NCBI GenBank assembly: GCA_963756745.1
Contig: CAVWOU010000009.1
Coordinates: 186,001-250,000 of the forward strand
Length of the DNA: 64,000 bases
Direction of reading: 5' to 3'
From: DASPWW01 sp963756745
GTDB taxonomy: Bacteria; Actinomycetota; Thermoleophilia; Solirubrobacterales; 70-9
Shown here: piece after piece, positions 24,702-32,523 of the stretch
Layout of the letters: each line of letters opens with the position of its first letter
How positions within the stretch are numbered: the stretch's first letter is position 1
The notes under the pieces: model-generated
What the model was told of the DNA's origin: nothing
The model's input: the letters and a program-made list of their open reading frames with translations, nothing else
Database searches by the model: none
Program-made: the position numbers and the translations under genes

Positions 24702-25186
24702 ATTCCGCCGACCAGCGTCACGCGCTGGCCCTTACCGAGGCTCGCGAGCGCGTCGGCGAGTCGCGTGCCGTCGGGTAGCGCGAGCTCGGGATCGAGCTCG
24801 AGCAGCGGGACGAGGACGAACCGCCGCCGGGTCAGCTCGGGATGCGGGAGCGTCAGCCGCTCCGTGCTCAGCTCGAGCTCGCCAAGCAGCAGCACGTCGA
24901 TGTCGAGCGGCCGCGGCCCGTGGCGCGGGGCCCCGAACATCCGCCCGTGCTCGATCTCGATCGCCTTGCAGACGTCGAGCAGACGGTCGGGGGGCAGCTC
25001 GGTGTCGACGCGCGCCGCCGCGTTGAGAAAGTCGGGCTGGTCGAGCACCTCTCCGACCGGCTCGGTCTCGTACACGGACGACACGGCGTCCACGTCGACG
25101 CCATGGCCCGACAGCGCCTCGACGCCTGCGCGCAGGTTCGCCGCCCTGTCCCCCTCGTTCGACCCCAGCCCAAGGTAACCAATCAT
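24698..25186 (-). CDS. folK: 6-hydroxymethyl-7,8-dihydropterin pyrophosphokinase
   Basis: Pyrophosphorylates hydroxymethyl-dihydropterin in folate synthesis. Seen: YLGLGSNEGDR at the N-terminus, SSVYETEPVG, FLNAAARV and the signature GPRPLDIDVLLLG followed by LPHPELTRRRFVLVPLLE. 162 residues, canonical. Last gene of the folP-folB-folK run; a palindromic element sits in the 79-base gap from folB. Confidence 0.97.
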   Translation of the reverse strand: MIGYLGLGSNEGDRAANLRAGVEALSGHGVDVDAVSSVYETEPVGEVLDQPDFLNAAARVDTELPPDRLLDVCKAIEIEHGRMFGAPRHGPRPLDIDVLLLGELELSTERLTLPHPELTRRRFVLVPLLELDPELALPDGTRLADALASLGKGQRVTLVGGI

Positions 25187-25200
25187 TCCCGCGACGTGCT

Positions 25201-25249
25201 CCGCCGGGGGAGGTCGCCGTCAGGCGACCGAGGGGGCGAAGCCCCCATG
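25201..25249. repeat. Structured palindromic element between folB and folK (copy 2)
   Basis: 49 bases matching 6724-6771 in radA: identical 13-base left end, identical 22-base right end carrying GGGGGC-GAA-GCCCCC. The inner stem has changed from CGGCC/GGCCG to TCGCC/GGCGA, so pairing is kept while the sequence differs. The third stem and outer pairing of copy 1 are absent. Confidence 0.85.
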
Positions 25250-25265
25250 TCCGCCGTCGCGGGGT

Positions 25266-25694
25266 TCAATCAGCTTCGGCCTCCTCGTCGCCGCTGTCGG
25301 CGGGGCGCTCGTGGGTGACCTCGACGGCGGCCTCGTCGATCGCAAGCGGCAGTGGCGGCTCGGGCTTTGCGGCGCGCACCCTCACGGTCTCGCATCCGAA
25401 CCGCTCCATGAGGCGCTCCGCGATCACGTGGCAGAGGCGCTCCAGCGTCCGGTAGCTGCGCTCGGTGGCCGCGAGCGCGACGATGTCGCACACCTCCGCG
25501 TAATCGATCGTGTCCTCGAGCCGGTCGGTCAGCAGCGCATCGGCATCGGGGACGTCGAGGCTGAGCTCGAACTCGAGCCTCTGGCCCACCTCCTGCTCGG
25601 CGTCGGTCGCTCCGTGATGCGTGTAGATCGACAGGCCCCGAAGCTCGAGCTCGACGCCGACGCTCACCTCCGAGGGACCCTCGTGCGCCTCCAC
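25266..25694 (-). CDS. folB: Dihydroneopterin aldolase
   Basis: Converts dihydroneopterin to hydroxymethyl-dihydropterin. Seen: LRGLSIYTHHGATDAEQEVGQ, the DTIDYAEVCDIV substrate region, TLERLCHVIAERL and VRVRAAKPEPPLP with the usual Lys-Pro. 142 residues, with a charged tail (ADSGDEEAEAD) and a ~12-residue N-terminal extension. TAGGTT ends exactly 6 bases before the GTG, so it may also have its own leaderless promoter inside the operon. Confidence 0.95.
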   Translation of the reverse strand: MEAHEGPSEVSVGVELELRGLSIYTHHGATDAEQEVGQRLEFELSLDVPDADALLTDRLEDTIDYAEVCDIVALAATERSYRTLERLCHVIAERLMERFGCETVRVRAAKPEPPLPLAIDEAAVEVTHERPADSGDEEAEAD

Positions 25695-25700
25695 CGCGCC

Positions 25701-25706
25701 AACCTA
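25701..25706 (-). promoter_or_regulatory. -10 hexamer of leaderless folB
   Basis: Minus strand TAGGTT, 6 bases, GTG start of folB. It lies in the 28-base folP-folB gap. Confidence 0.45.
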
Positions 25707-25722
25707 CCAGCGCCGGATGGGC

Positions 25723-26535
25723 TCAGGCTCGCGCCCACTGCTGGCGGCCGAGCAGCACCTCGGCCACCTCGAGTGCTTCGCGGACCTCTCGCACATCGTG
25801 GACGCGGAAGACCTCCGCGCCGTTCGCGAGCGCCAAGACGTTCGAGGCGATCGTCCCCCCGAGCCGCTCGTGCGCGTCCCGACCCGTGATCTTGCCGATG
25901 AAGCTCTTGCGCGACGTGCCGACGCAGATCGGCCGCCCCAGCGAGCGGATCTCGCCGAGCCGGCGCAGGAGCTCGAGGTTGTGCTCGAGCGTCTTGCCGA
26001 ACCCGATCCCGGGGTCGACCCAGATCCGTCGCTCGGCGACGCCGGCGGCCATCGCGTACTCGATGCGCTCGGCGAGGAACGCCTTCACCTCATCGACCAC
26101 GTCGTCGTAGCGCGGGTCGTCCTGCATCGTGCGCGGGCTCCCGAGCATGTGCATCAACACCACGCCGCACTCGCGCTCCGCGCACAGCGCGGCGAGCTCA
26201 GGATCGGAGCGCAGCGCGCTGACGTCGTTCACGATCGACGCCCCGCCGTCGAGCGCCGCCTCGGCCACCGCCCGCTTGGTGGTGTCGATCGAAATCTCCG
26301 CGGCCACCTCCGAGAGCCCTTCGAGCACCGGCTGCACCCGGTCCAGCTCTTCGGCGACGCTCACACCCTCGGAGCCGGGCCGCGTCGACTCGCCGCCAAC
26401 GTCGAGCACGTCGGCGCCCTCGACGACGAGCTTTCGCGCGTGGTCGACCGCCAGCGCCGGGTCGAGGAACCGCCCGCCGTCCGAGAACGAGTCCGGGGTC
26501 ACGTTGACGACCCCCATGACCTTCGGGCTCTCCAC
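25723..26535 (-). CDS. folP: Dihydropteroate synthase
   Basis: Condenses hydroxymethyl-dihydropterin pyrophosphate with p-aminobenzoate; the sulfonamide target. TIM barrel with MGVVNVTPDSFSDGG, DVGGESTRPGS, DTTKRAVAEAAL, NDVSALRSD, DPGIGFGKTLEHN and GTSRKSFIG, all pterin or phosphate-binding elements. 270 residues from GTG. It sits 24 bases after ftsH. Confidence 0.97.
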   Translation of the reverse strand: MESPKVMGVVNVTPDSFSDGGRFLDPALAVDHARKLVVEGADVLDVGGESTRPGSEGVSVAEELDRVQPVLEGLSEVAAEISIDTTKRAVAEAALDGGASIVNDVSALRSDPELAALCAERECGVVLMHMLGSPRTMQDDPRYDDVVDEVKAFLAERIEYAMAAGVAERRIWVDPGIGFGKTLEHNLELLRRLGEIRSLGRPICVGTSRKSFIGKITGRDAHERLGGTIASNVLALANGAEVFRVHDVREVREALEVAEVLLGRQQWARA

Positions 26536-26559
26536 GAGAGGGTTTAGCCGGGCGTCCGC

Positions 26560-28521
26560 CTAGCGCTCGGGCCGCTCGCCGCGCATCTCGGCCGTGCCGC
26601 CGGCGAGCCCGGGGCGCGGGCGCGGAACGGGGCGCGGGCCCTCGCGCTGCGGCTTCTCGGGCTCCGGCGCGGGCTCGGGGGCGCTGGGCTCGTCCTCGGC
26701 GCCGAAGACCTCGTCCTCGGAAGCGCCGCCCAGCAGCGCCTCGAACTGCTCCGCGTCGATCGTCTCCCGCTCGAGCAGGATCCGCGAGATCCCCTCGAGC
26801 CGCTCGCGGTACTCGGTCAGCACATCCTTGGCGGTCTGGTGCGCCTCCTCGACGACGCGGCGGATTTCGTCGTCGATCTCGCGCGCGATCTCGTCTGAGT
26901 AGTCGGGCTCGGCGGAGAACTCGCGGCCGAGGAAGGGCTGTCCACGATCGTGGCCGAAGACGCGTGGGCCGAGGCGCTCCGACATCCCGAACCGCATCAC
27001 CATCTGCTTCGCGGTCTCGGTCACCTTCTCGAGGTCGTTCGAGGCGCCCGTGGTGACCTCGCCGAACACGATCTCCTCGGCGGCGCGGCCGCCGAGCGTC
27101 ATCGCCATCGTGTCGGTGAGCTCCGCGCGCGTCGTGAGGAACTTGTCCTCGGTCGGGAGCGAGATCGTGTACCCGAGCGCCTGGCCGCGGCTGATGATCG
27201 AGATCTTGTGGACCGGATCCGTGTTCGGCAGTACGTGGCCAACGATCGCGTGGCCGAGCTCGTGGTAGGCGGTGACGAGCCGCTCCTTCTCCGACATCAC
27301 CCGGCTCTTCTTCTCGGGGCCGGCGATCACCCGCATGATCCCCTCCTCGAGCTCGTGCATCGAGATCTCGCGCTTGCTCGAGCGCGCGGTCAGCAGCGCC
27401 GCCTCGTTGATCAGGTTCGCGAGGTCAGCTCCGGTGAACCCCGGCGTCTGACCGGCGAGGGCGTCGAGGTCGATCTCCTTGGCGAGCGGCTTGCCGCGAG
27501 TGTGGACCTCGAGGATCTGCTTGCGGCCCTTGCGGTCGGGTCGGTCGACGACGATCTGGCGATCGAACCGGCCGGGGCGCAGCAGCGCCGGGTCGAGGAT
27601 GTCGGGCCGGTTTGTCGCCGCGATGAGGATGATGTTGTCCTTCATCTCGAACCCGTCCATCTCGACGAGGAGCTGGTTCAGGGTTTGCTCGCGCTCGTCG
27701 TGGCCCCCGCCCATACCCGCGCCGCGGTGGCGGCCGACGGCGTCGATCTCGTCCATGAAGATGATGCAGGGGGAGTTCTGCTTCGCCTGCTCGAAGAGGT
27801 CGCGCACCCGGGACGCACCCACGCCGACGAACATCTCGACGAAGTCCGAGCCGGAGATCGAGAAGAACGGCACGCCGGCCTCACCCGCGACGGCGCGCGC
27901 GAGCAGCGTCTTCCCGGTGCCCGGTGGCCCGTAGAGCAGCACGCCCTTCGGGATCCGAGCGCCGAGCGCCTGGAACTTCTTCGGGTTCTCGAGGAACTCC
28001 TTGATCTCGTGGAGCTCCTGGACCGCCTCGTCGGTGCCCGCGACGTCGCGGAAGGTGATCTTCGGGGCGTCCACCGACATCCGCTTGGCGCGCGACTTGC
28101 CGAAGCTCATCACCTTCGAGCCTCCGCCCTGCATCTGGTTCATGAGGAAGATCCAGAACGCGAAGAAGAGCAGGAACGGGAGCACGTAGGTGAGCAGCGA
28201 CAGGATGCTCGAGCCGCCGGTTCCCTCGACCTTCGTCTCGACCTCGTTGCGATCCAGCGAGTTGACCAGCGACTCCTCGGTGTTCTCGGGATAGCCGCTC
28301 GAGTACTCCTCGCCGTTCGTCTCCTTGACGTCGACGGTGTGGTCCTTGGTCTGGATCGTCACCGACTCGATCGAGTTCGGCTGCTCCTCGACCTGGGCGA
28401 TGAACTCGTTGTAGGTCGGCTCCTCCTGCTGCTGGCCCGGGCTGATCAGCTGGTGGGCGAAGAAGGCCAGCACCACGACGATCAGGAGGGGGAACCACGC
28501 ACTCTTGAAGAAACGCTTCAT
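26560..28521 (-). CDS. ftsH: ATP-dependent zinc metalloprotease FtsH
   Basis: Membrane-anchored AAA protease degrading misfolded and regulatory proteins. 653 residues. Seen: transmembrane helices at ~9-27 and ~106-127 flanking an extracytoplasmic domain, Walker A GPPGTGKT at 198-205, Walker B IIFMDEIDAVG, second region of homology ATNRPDILDPALLRPGRFD and the zinc site HELGH at 420-424. The C-terminal ~60 residues are proline/glutamate-rich and disordered. Classical actinobacterial tilS-hpt-ftsH-fol context. Confidence 0.98.
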   Translation of the reverse strand: MKRFFKSAWFPLLIVVVLAFFAHQLISPGQQQEEPTYNEFIAQVEEQPNSIESVTIQTKDHTVDVKETNGEEYSSGYPENTEESLVNSLDRNEVETKVEGTGGSSILSLLTYVLPFLLFFAFWIFLMNQMQGGGSKVMSFGKSRAKRMSVDAPKITFRDVAGTDEAVQELHEIKEFLENPKKFQALGARIPKGVLLYGPPGTGKTLLARAVAGEAGVPFFSISGSDFVEMFVGVGASRVRDLFEQAKQNSPCIIFMDEIDAVGRHRGAGMGGGHDEREQTLNQLLVEMDGFEMKDNIILIAATNRPDILDPALLRPGRFDRQIVVDRPDRKGRKQILEVHTRGKPLAKEIDLDALAGQTPGFTGADLANLINEAALLTARSSKREISMHELEEGIMRVIAGPEKKSRVMSEKERLVTAYHELGHAIVGHVLPNTDPVHKISIISRGQALGYTISLPTEDKFLTTRAELTDTMAMTLGGRAAEEIVFGEVTTGASNDLEKVTETAKQMVMRFGMSERLGPRVFGHDRGQPFLGREFSAEPDYSDEIAREIDDEIRRVVEEAHQTAKDVLTEYRERLEGISRILLERETIDAEQFEALLGGASEDEVFGAEDEPSAPEPAPEPEKPQREGPRPVPRPRPGLAGGTAEMRGERPER

Positions 28522-28665
28522 CTAGGGGACCTCACGGCCATTCTGTCGGCAGGATAGTGCTGCTTCTTAAGGCCCTGCCATCCGGTTTTCAGCGTACCAG
28601 GGCGCCTAGGCACGGCAAGCGGGGCTTCCTTCACGGATAAAGTGCGATGCGAGCGGCGGGGCGGA
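28522..28665 (-). promoter_or_regulatory. ftsH upstream gap
   Basis: 144 bases between the hpt stop and ftsH start. TATCCT on the minus strand (near 28548-28553) is a possible -10, with GAGG 8 bases before the ftsH ATG. No gene or strong hairpin is seen. Confidence 0.3.
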
Positions 28666-29223
28666 TCAGCCCGGTTGCTCGGCGAGCACCGCGATGTACT
28701 GGAGGTTTCGGTACCTCTGGTCGTAGTCGAGCCCGTACCCGATCACGAACCGGTTCGGGATCTCGAAGCCCACATAGCGGATCGGGAGGTCCACCCGCCG
28801 GCGCTCGGACTTCGTGAGCAGGGAGCAGACCTCGAGCGAGCGGGGACCGCGGACGCTCAGGTTCTTCACCAGGTAGTGGAGCGTGAGCCCGGAGTCGATG
28901 ATGTCCTCGACTATCAGCACGTTGCGATCCTCGATCGAGGTCTCGAGGTCCTTGAGGATGCGAACCACGCCCGAGGAGTCGGTGGCGGAGCCGTAGCTGG
29001 ACACGGCGATGAAGTCGACCTCGCACGGGACCGTCAGGCTGCGCATCAGATCGGCGATGAACAGCACGGCGCCCTTGAGGATCCCGATCAGCACCAGGTC
29101 GCTGCCCGCGTAGTCGCGGCTGATCTCGGCTCCGAGCTCGTTCACCCGGCGCTCGAGATCCTCGGTGCCGATCAGGACCTCGCCGATCGGCCCGCCGTCC
29201 GGCCCCGGCTCACTCGAGGTCAT
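28666..29223 (-). CDS. hpt: Hypoxanthine phosphoribosyltransferase
   Basis: Salvages hypoxanthine/guanine with PRPP. 185 residues. Seen: VLIGILKGAVLFIADL, the DFIAVSSYG flexible-loop region, the PRPP-binding motif VLIVEDIIDSGLTL and the purine-contact segment VGFEIPNRFVIGYGLDY. The start lies 14 bases inside the 3' end of tilS, an overlap typical of this gene pair. Confidence 0.97.
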   Translation of the reverse strand: MTSSEPGPDGGPIGEVLIGTEDLERRVNELGAEISRDYAGSDLVLIGILKGAVLFIADLMRSLTVPCEVDFIAVSSYGSATDSSGVVRILKDLETSIEDRNVLIVEDIIDSGLTLHYLVKNLSVRGPRSLEVCSLLTKSERRRVDLPIRYVGFEIPNRFVIGYGLDYDQRYRNLQYIAVLAEQPG

Positions 29224-30562
29224 GGAGGCTGGCGCTCATGACCACCGCCTGGCTTGGCGCGCGGCTGAGCCGGAACTCCTCGGAGACGGCCACGCCCGCC
29301 ACCCACGCCACCCGGTCGTCGGAGGTCACGACCGGAAGCGTGTGTCGCAGCGATCGCGGGACCTTGCGATCGGTGAACAGGTCCTGGAGCGTCTTGGATC
29401 CCGCCATTCCGAGGGGTTGGATGCGGTCGCCCGCGCGCCACGCGCGGACGACGACGTCGCTGCCGACCGCACCGGGATCGAGGATCGCCCGCTCCGGGCC
29501 GTTTGCCTCGACCGGCGACGGTCGCAGCTCGGCCCGGATCTCCCACGCGCCGAAGCGGACCCGCCCGGGCACGGTGAGCGCCACCGGCTCGGGCAACGCC
29601 TCGTCGCCGGCCGCGAACCGGATCAAACCCTGCTCGCACACCGCGCGGACGCCGCCGCCCAGGTCCACCTCGCCGCCCTCGGGGAGTCGCGCGAGGCGCC
29701 AGATCTCGCCTGCCCGCCGGCGGCCGAGCGCGACCTCGTGGCCCGCGGCTCGCTCGGCGAGCGTCCGCAGGGCGAGCCGGCGCAAGGCCGGCTCGGTGCC
29801 CTCGAGCGCGTCGGCGCGGATCGCGATCGCCGCGTCCCCGGCGCCCGCCGCGTCGAGCGCCTCGGCGACCACGCGGTCGAGCAGCCGGGCCTCCTCGGCG
29901 AGCTCGGCACGCGTCTCGGCGATGTTGCGCTCCGCCTCGTCGTTCACATCCCGCATCGCGGGGAGCACCTCGGCGCGGATCCGGTTGCGGGCGAAGCGCG
30001 GGTCGAGATTGGTCGGATCGTCGCCGAACGGAAGCGCCGCGGCCGCCGCCAGGCGCCGGGTGTCGGCGCGGCCGATCGCGAGCAGCGGGCGCACGACGCG
30101 ATCGCGCCTCGGCGGAAGACCGAGCAGCGCGCGCGTCCCGGGCGACGAGGCGAGCCGGTAGAGCATCGTCTCGGCGAAGTCGGTTCGCGTGTGTCCGGTA
30201 GCGACCCAATCGCACCCCAGTCGCGCGCGAAGCCGCTCCGCTGCGGAGTAGCGCGCGTCCCGCGCCGCCGCCTGCAGGTTTCCCTTCCCGAGCACCGGGC
30301 GCTCCACCCGGAGGTCGATGCGAAGCAACCCGCACAACCTCCGGCACAGCTGCTCGTCGTCGCCGGCGGATTCCCTGAGACCGTAGTTCAGGTGCAGGGC
30401 GTGGACGCTGGGTCGCCCGCAGAACTCAGCGAGCGCCGCGGCGAGGCAGGTCGAGTCGGCGCCGCCCGAGATCAGAACGACCCCGGAGGAGCCCTCCGCG
30501 ATCAGCCCGCTTCGCTTGACGACGCCCTTGAGCGATTCGAGCGCGTCCTCTCGAGTGTTCAT
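29210..30562 (-). CDS. tilS: tRNA(Ile)-lysidine synthetase
   Basis: Modifies C34 of tRNA-Ile(CAU) to lysidine so that it reads AUA. 450 residues. Seen: PP-loop VLISGGADST near 29-38, HLNYGLR, CDWVATGHTRTDFAETMLYRL, NLDPRFARNRIR, and the C-terminal TilS domain with RAWRAGDRIQPLGMAGSKTLQDLF. ATG 30562 has TAAGAT ending exactly 6 bases upstream, and the TAA of that hexamer is the stop codon of the preceding cyclase gene. Confidence 0.97.
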   Translation of the reverse strand: MNTREDALESLKGVVKRSGLIAEGSSGVVLISGGADSTCLAAALAEFCGRPSVHALHLNYGLRESAGDDEQLCRRLCGLLRIDLRVERPVLGKGNLQAAARDARYSAAERLRARLGCDWVATGHTRTDFAETMLYRLASSPGTRALLGLPPRRDRVVRPLLAIGRADTRRLAAAAALPFGDDPTNLDPRFARNRIRAEVLPAMRDVNDEAERNIAETRAELAEEARLLDRVVAEALDAAGAGDAAIAIRADALEGTEPALRRLALRTLAERAAGHEVALGRRRAGEIWRLARLPEGGEVDLGGGVRAVCEQGLIRFAAGDEALPEPVALTVPGRVRFGAWEIRAELRPSPVEANGPERAILDPGAVGSDVVVRAWRAGDRIQPLGMAGSKTLQDLFTDRKVPRSLRHTLPVVTSDDRVAWVAGVAVSEEFRLSRAPSQAVVMSASLHDLE

Positions 30563-30568
30563 GGGGCG

Positions 30569-30574
30569 ATCTTA
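30569..30574 (-). promoter_or_regulatory. -10 hexamer of tilS overlapping the cyclase stop codon
   Basis: Minus strand TAAGAT, CGCCCC, ATG. The same 15 bases occur at the leaderless start at 51006-51020. The first three bases are the cyclase TAA stop. Confidence 0.5.
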
Positions 30575-31783
30575 CGACTGGTCCTGGCCGCCCTCGTCGC
30601 TCGCGCGAGGACGCGCCGAAAAGAGCTCGGCCGGTGCGGGGAATCCTTTCAGCTGCGTCTCCCCGATCGGAACGAACTCGAGGTAGTCCGAGTCCCCGAT
30701 CGCGTCGACGACGGCGCGGGTGACCATCACCTCGCCGCCGAGCGCCCGCGCGACGACGCGGTGCGCGAGATTGACGTCGGTCCCGAAGTAGTCGGCCTCG
30801 CGGTACACCGCCTTGCCGACGTGGATGCCGACGCGGGGCTGCGGGCGCTCCTGGAACAGGCCGAGGAACCCGACCGCCCACTCGGTCAGGCTCGTGGGCT
30901 CCGGGGAGACGATCATCACCTCGTCGCCGATCGTCTTCACGATCGTCGCCTCGGCGGGGAGCGTCGCCTCGACGGTCTCGACGAAGCGCTCGACGAGATC
31001 GAGCGCCTCCTCGTCGCCCTCCTCCTCGGTGTAACGGGTGAACCCGGTGAGGTCTATGAAGCAGAACGCCATCGAGACGCGGCCGGTCTCGTCGCTCGCG
31101 GTGAACTCGGTCTCCATGTGACCGACCACGTCCTGCTCGATGAAGAAGCGCAGGTAGCGGTTGTGGAGGTACTCCATCAGCGGTGTGGTGAGCGGCATCA
31201 GGTCGCCGGCCAGCCCCTCCATCTCCCCCGCCATCTCGTACGGCCCCACCCCCTCGCGGATCAGCGGCTCGTGCACGTAGATATGGAACAGCCGCACCTC
31301 CGCCTCGGCGATAGCGCGGATCGCCCGCGCGTACACGCGCACGAGCTGGAGCAGCGCGACGAGAGGGAAGCCGGTCTCGAGCACGCGCGCAATCCCGACC
31401 ATCGCGTCGGCGTCGCGCTCGGTGAGCGCGTGCTCCCCGGCGACCGGCGTCCCCATCAGCGCCATCAGCCGCTCGATCAACTCCGGTTCGAGCCCGGTGC
31501 GCCGCGCTGCCTCCTCGAGGCTGATCGTCCGGTCGGCGCTCGGGAACAGCTCCTCGACGAACCCGAACGCCAGCCGTCCCTCGCTCACCGCCTCGCGCAG
31601 CGAGTCGGGCGTGTGGCCGCGCTCCAGCATCCGGGCCACGACCCGCGCCTGGGCCGCCGCGGCCGTGGTCCAGCGGTCGCCGTCGACCGGAATCACCCCG
31701 TCGCGCGCCCACTGCTCCAGCGTCGTGGCCGGTACGCCGGAGCGACTCGCGGCCTCTTCGAGCGTGATTGCGTCGTCGTTCAC
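30572..31783 (-). CDS. Class III adenylate/guanylate cyclase with MerR-like N-terminal HTH
   Basis: A 403-residue soluble protein. Residues ~1-75 and ~85-140 each resemble a MerR-type helix-turn-helix (ITLEEAASRSGVPATTLEQWA; ISLEEAARRTGLEP). A helical linker follows, then a class III nucleotide cyclase domain (~235-395) with metal-binding Asp in FCFIDLTGFT (D244), IGDEVMIV (D287), and DVNLAHRVVARA carrying the transition-state Asn/Arg. All catalytic positions appear present. Whether it binds DNA, and whether product is cAMP or cGMP, cannot be told. It lies 9 bases upstream of tilS. Confidence 0.85.
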   Translation of the reverse strand: MNDDAITLEEAASRSGVPATTLEQWARDGVIPVDGDRWTTAAAAQARVVARMLERGHTPDSLREAVSEGRLAFGFVEELFPSADRTISLEEAARRTGLEPELIERLMALMGTPVAGEHALTERDADAMVGIARVLETGFPLVALLQLVRVYARAIRAIAEAEVRLFHIYVHEPLIREGVGPYEMAGEMEGLAGDLMPLTTPLMEYLHNRYLRFFIEQDVVGHMETEFTASDETGRVSMAFCFIDLTGFTRYTEEEGDEEALDLVERFVETVEATLPAEATIVKTIGDEVMIVSPEPTSLTEWAVGFLGLFQERPQPRVGIHVGKAVYREADYFGTDVNLAHRVVARALGGEVMVTRAVVDAIGDSDYLEFVPIGETQLKGFPAPAELFSARPRASDEGGQDQS

Positions 31784-31810
31784 GTGCCGTCCATCCCAGC
31801 CGATCGTTCC

Positions 31811-31842
31811 AAAAGAGCGACGGGACTAGGTGTCCCGTCGCT
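31811..31842 (-). terminator. Rho-independent terminator after the SCP2-like gene
   Basis: Minus strand: AGCGACGGGAC, 5-base loop, exact complement, then CTTTT. It is a canonical intrinsic terminator for the leftward gene at 32007, standing between it and the cyclase start. Confidence 0.85.
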
Positions 31843-32006
31843 GGCGGGCTAACGGCCCGCGGCGTCGGCCGGCGGCGCGCCTTGGCGCCTCGCGGGACTC
31901 GCCGCCACCCCAGTCGCCGGAGGGTGGGCGGGCGCGGGCCCACTCTGGCCTGCTGTCCTGTCGAAGAAGACGCAGCTTACGCCCGCTTTGCGAACGGGTC
32001 AACGGG
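31843..32006. other. Gap without a recognised gene
   Basis: 164 bases between the terminator and the SCP2-like gene stop, GC-rich. It holds no convincing ORF, RNA or repeat; the cyclase promoter would have to lie downstream, between 31784 and 31850. Confidence 0.4.
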
Positions 32007-32459
32007 TCAGCGGTTGACGTCGAGATGCTCGTACTCGGTGGCGACGAGCTCCCGGTACGGGCCGGTGATCAGCCTCGCGGCGGGCAGGTAGTGCAGCGCG
32101 GCGCGGGCGTCTCCCGAGCAGCGGATCTCCCCCTGCGCGATTGCCACCGGGAGGCTCGTCGCCCCCTGGAGGTAGGCGTTCGCCACCGACGAGGACATCG
32201 TCAGCTCGAGCTTCGGCTTCCACTCCGGGTCGTCCGAGAACGACCACTCGATGCACGAGTGGGGGTCGTCACTTGCGGCGATGTTGACCGCCAGGTCGAG
32301 ATCGGGGCAGATCAGCCTGAGGCGCATCCCGGTCGCCCGCAGCAGCGGGCCTGCGTCCTCGTCCGCGTCGGCGGCCGACAGGGCGCGATCGAGGATCTCT
32401 CGCATCTGTGCCGCGTCGCGGAACTTCGCCGCGCCGCCACTCCGGGTCGCCGTCGCCAT
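32007..32459 (-). CDS. SCP2-like sterol/lipid-binding protein
   Basis: 150-residue cytosolic protein resembling the sterol-carrier-protein-2 fold: an N-terminal helical stretch (AAKFRDAAQMREILDRAL), mixed beta sheet with CIEWSFSDDPEW and LELTMSSSVANAYLQG, and the typical GEIRCSGDARAALHYLPAARL turn. SCP2 domains bind fatty acyl chains or sterols. It sits next to an acyltransferase and an epimerase and could belong to lipid metabolism. ATG chosen at the start of the conserved part; ends at a strong terminator. Confidence 0.7.
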   Translation of the reverse strand: MATATRSGGAAKFRDAAQMREILDRALSAADADEDAGPLLRATGMRLRLICPDLDLAVNIAASDDPHSCIEWSFSDDPEWKPKLELTMSSSVANAYLQGATSLPVAIAQGEIRCSGDARAALHYLPAARLITGPYRELVATEYEHLDVNR

Positions 32460-32523
32460 CGCTGGCGCCAGTCTAGTCACAGGCGTGCTACGGCACGGTG
32501 AGGACCGGCGAGACACCATCAGG

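Noticed and set aside
29165..31852. 895-codon plus-strand ORF
   Set aside because: Antisense to hpt, tilS and the cyclase, all of which have strong family motifs.
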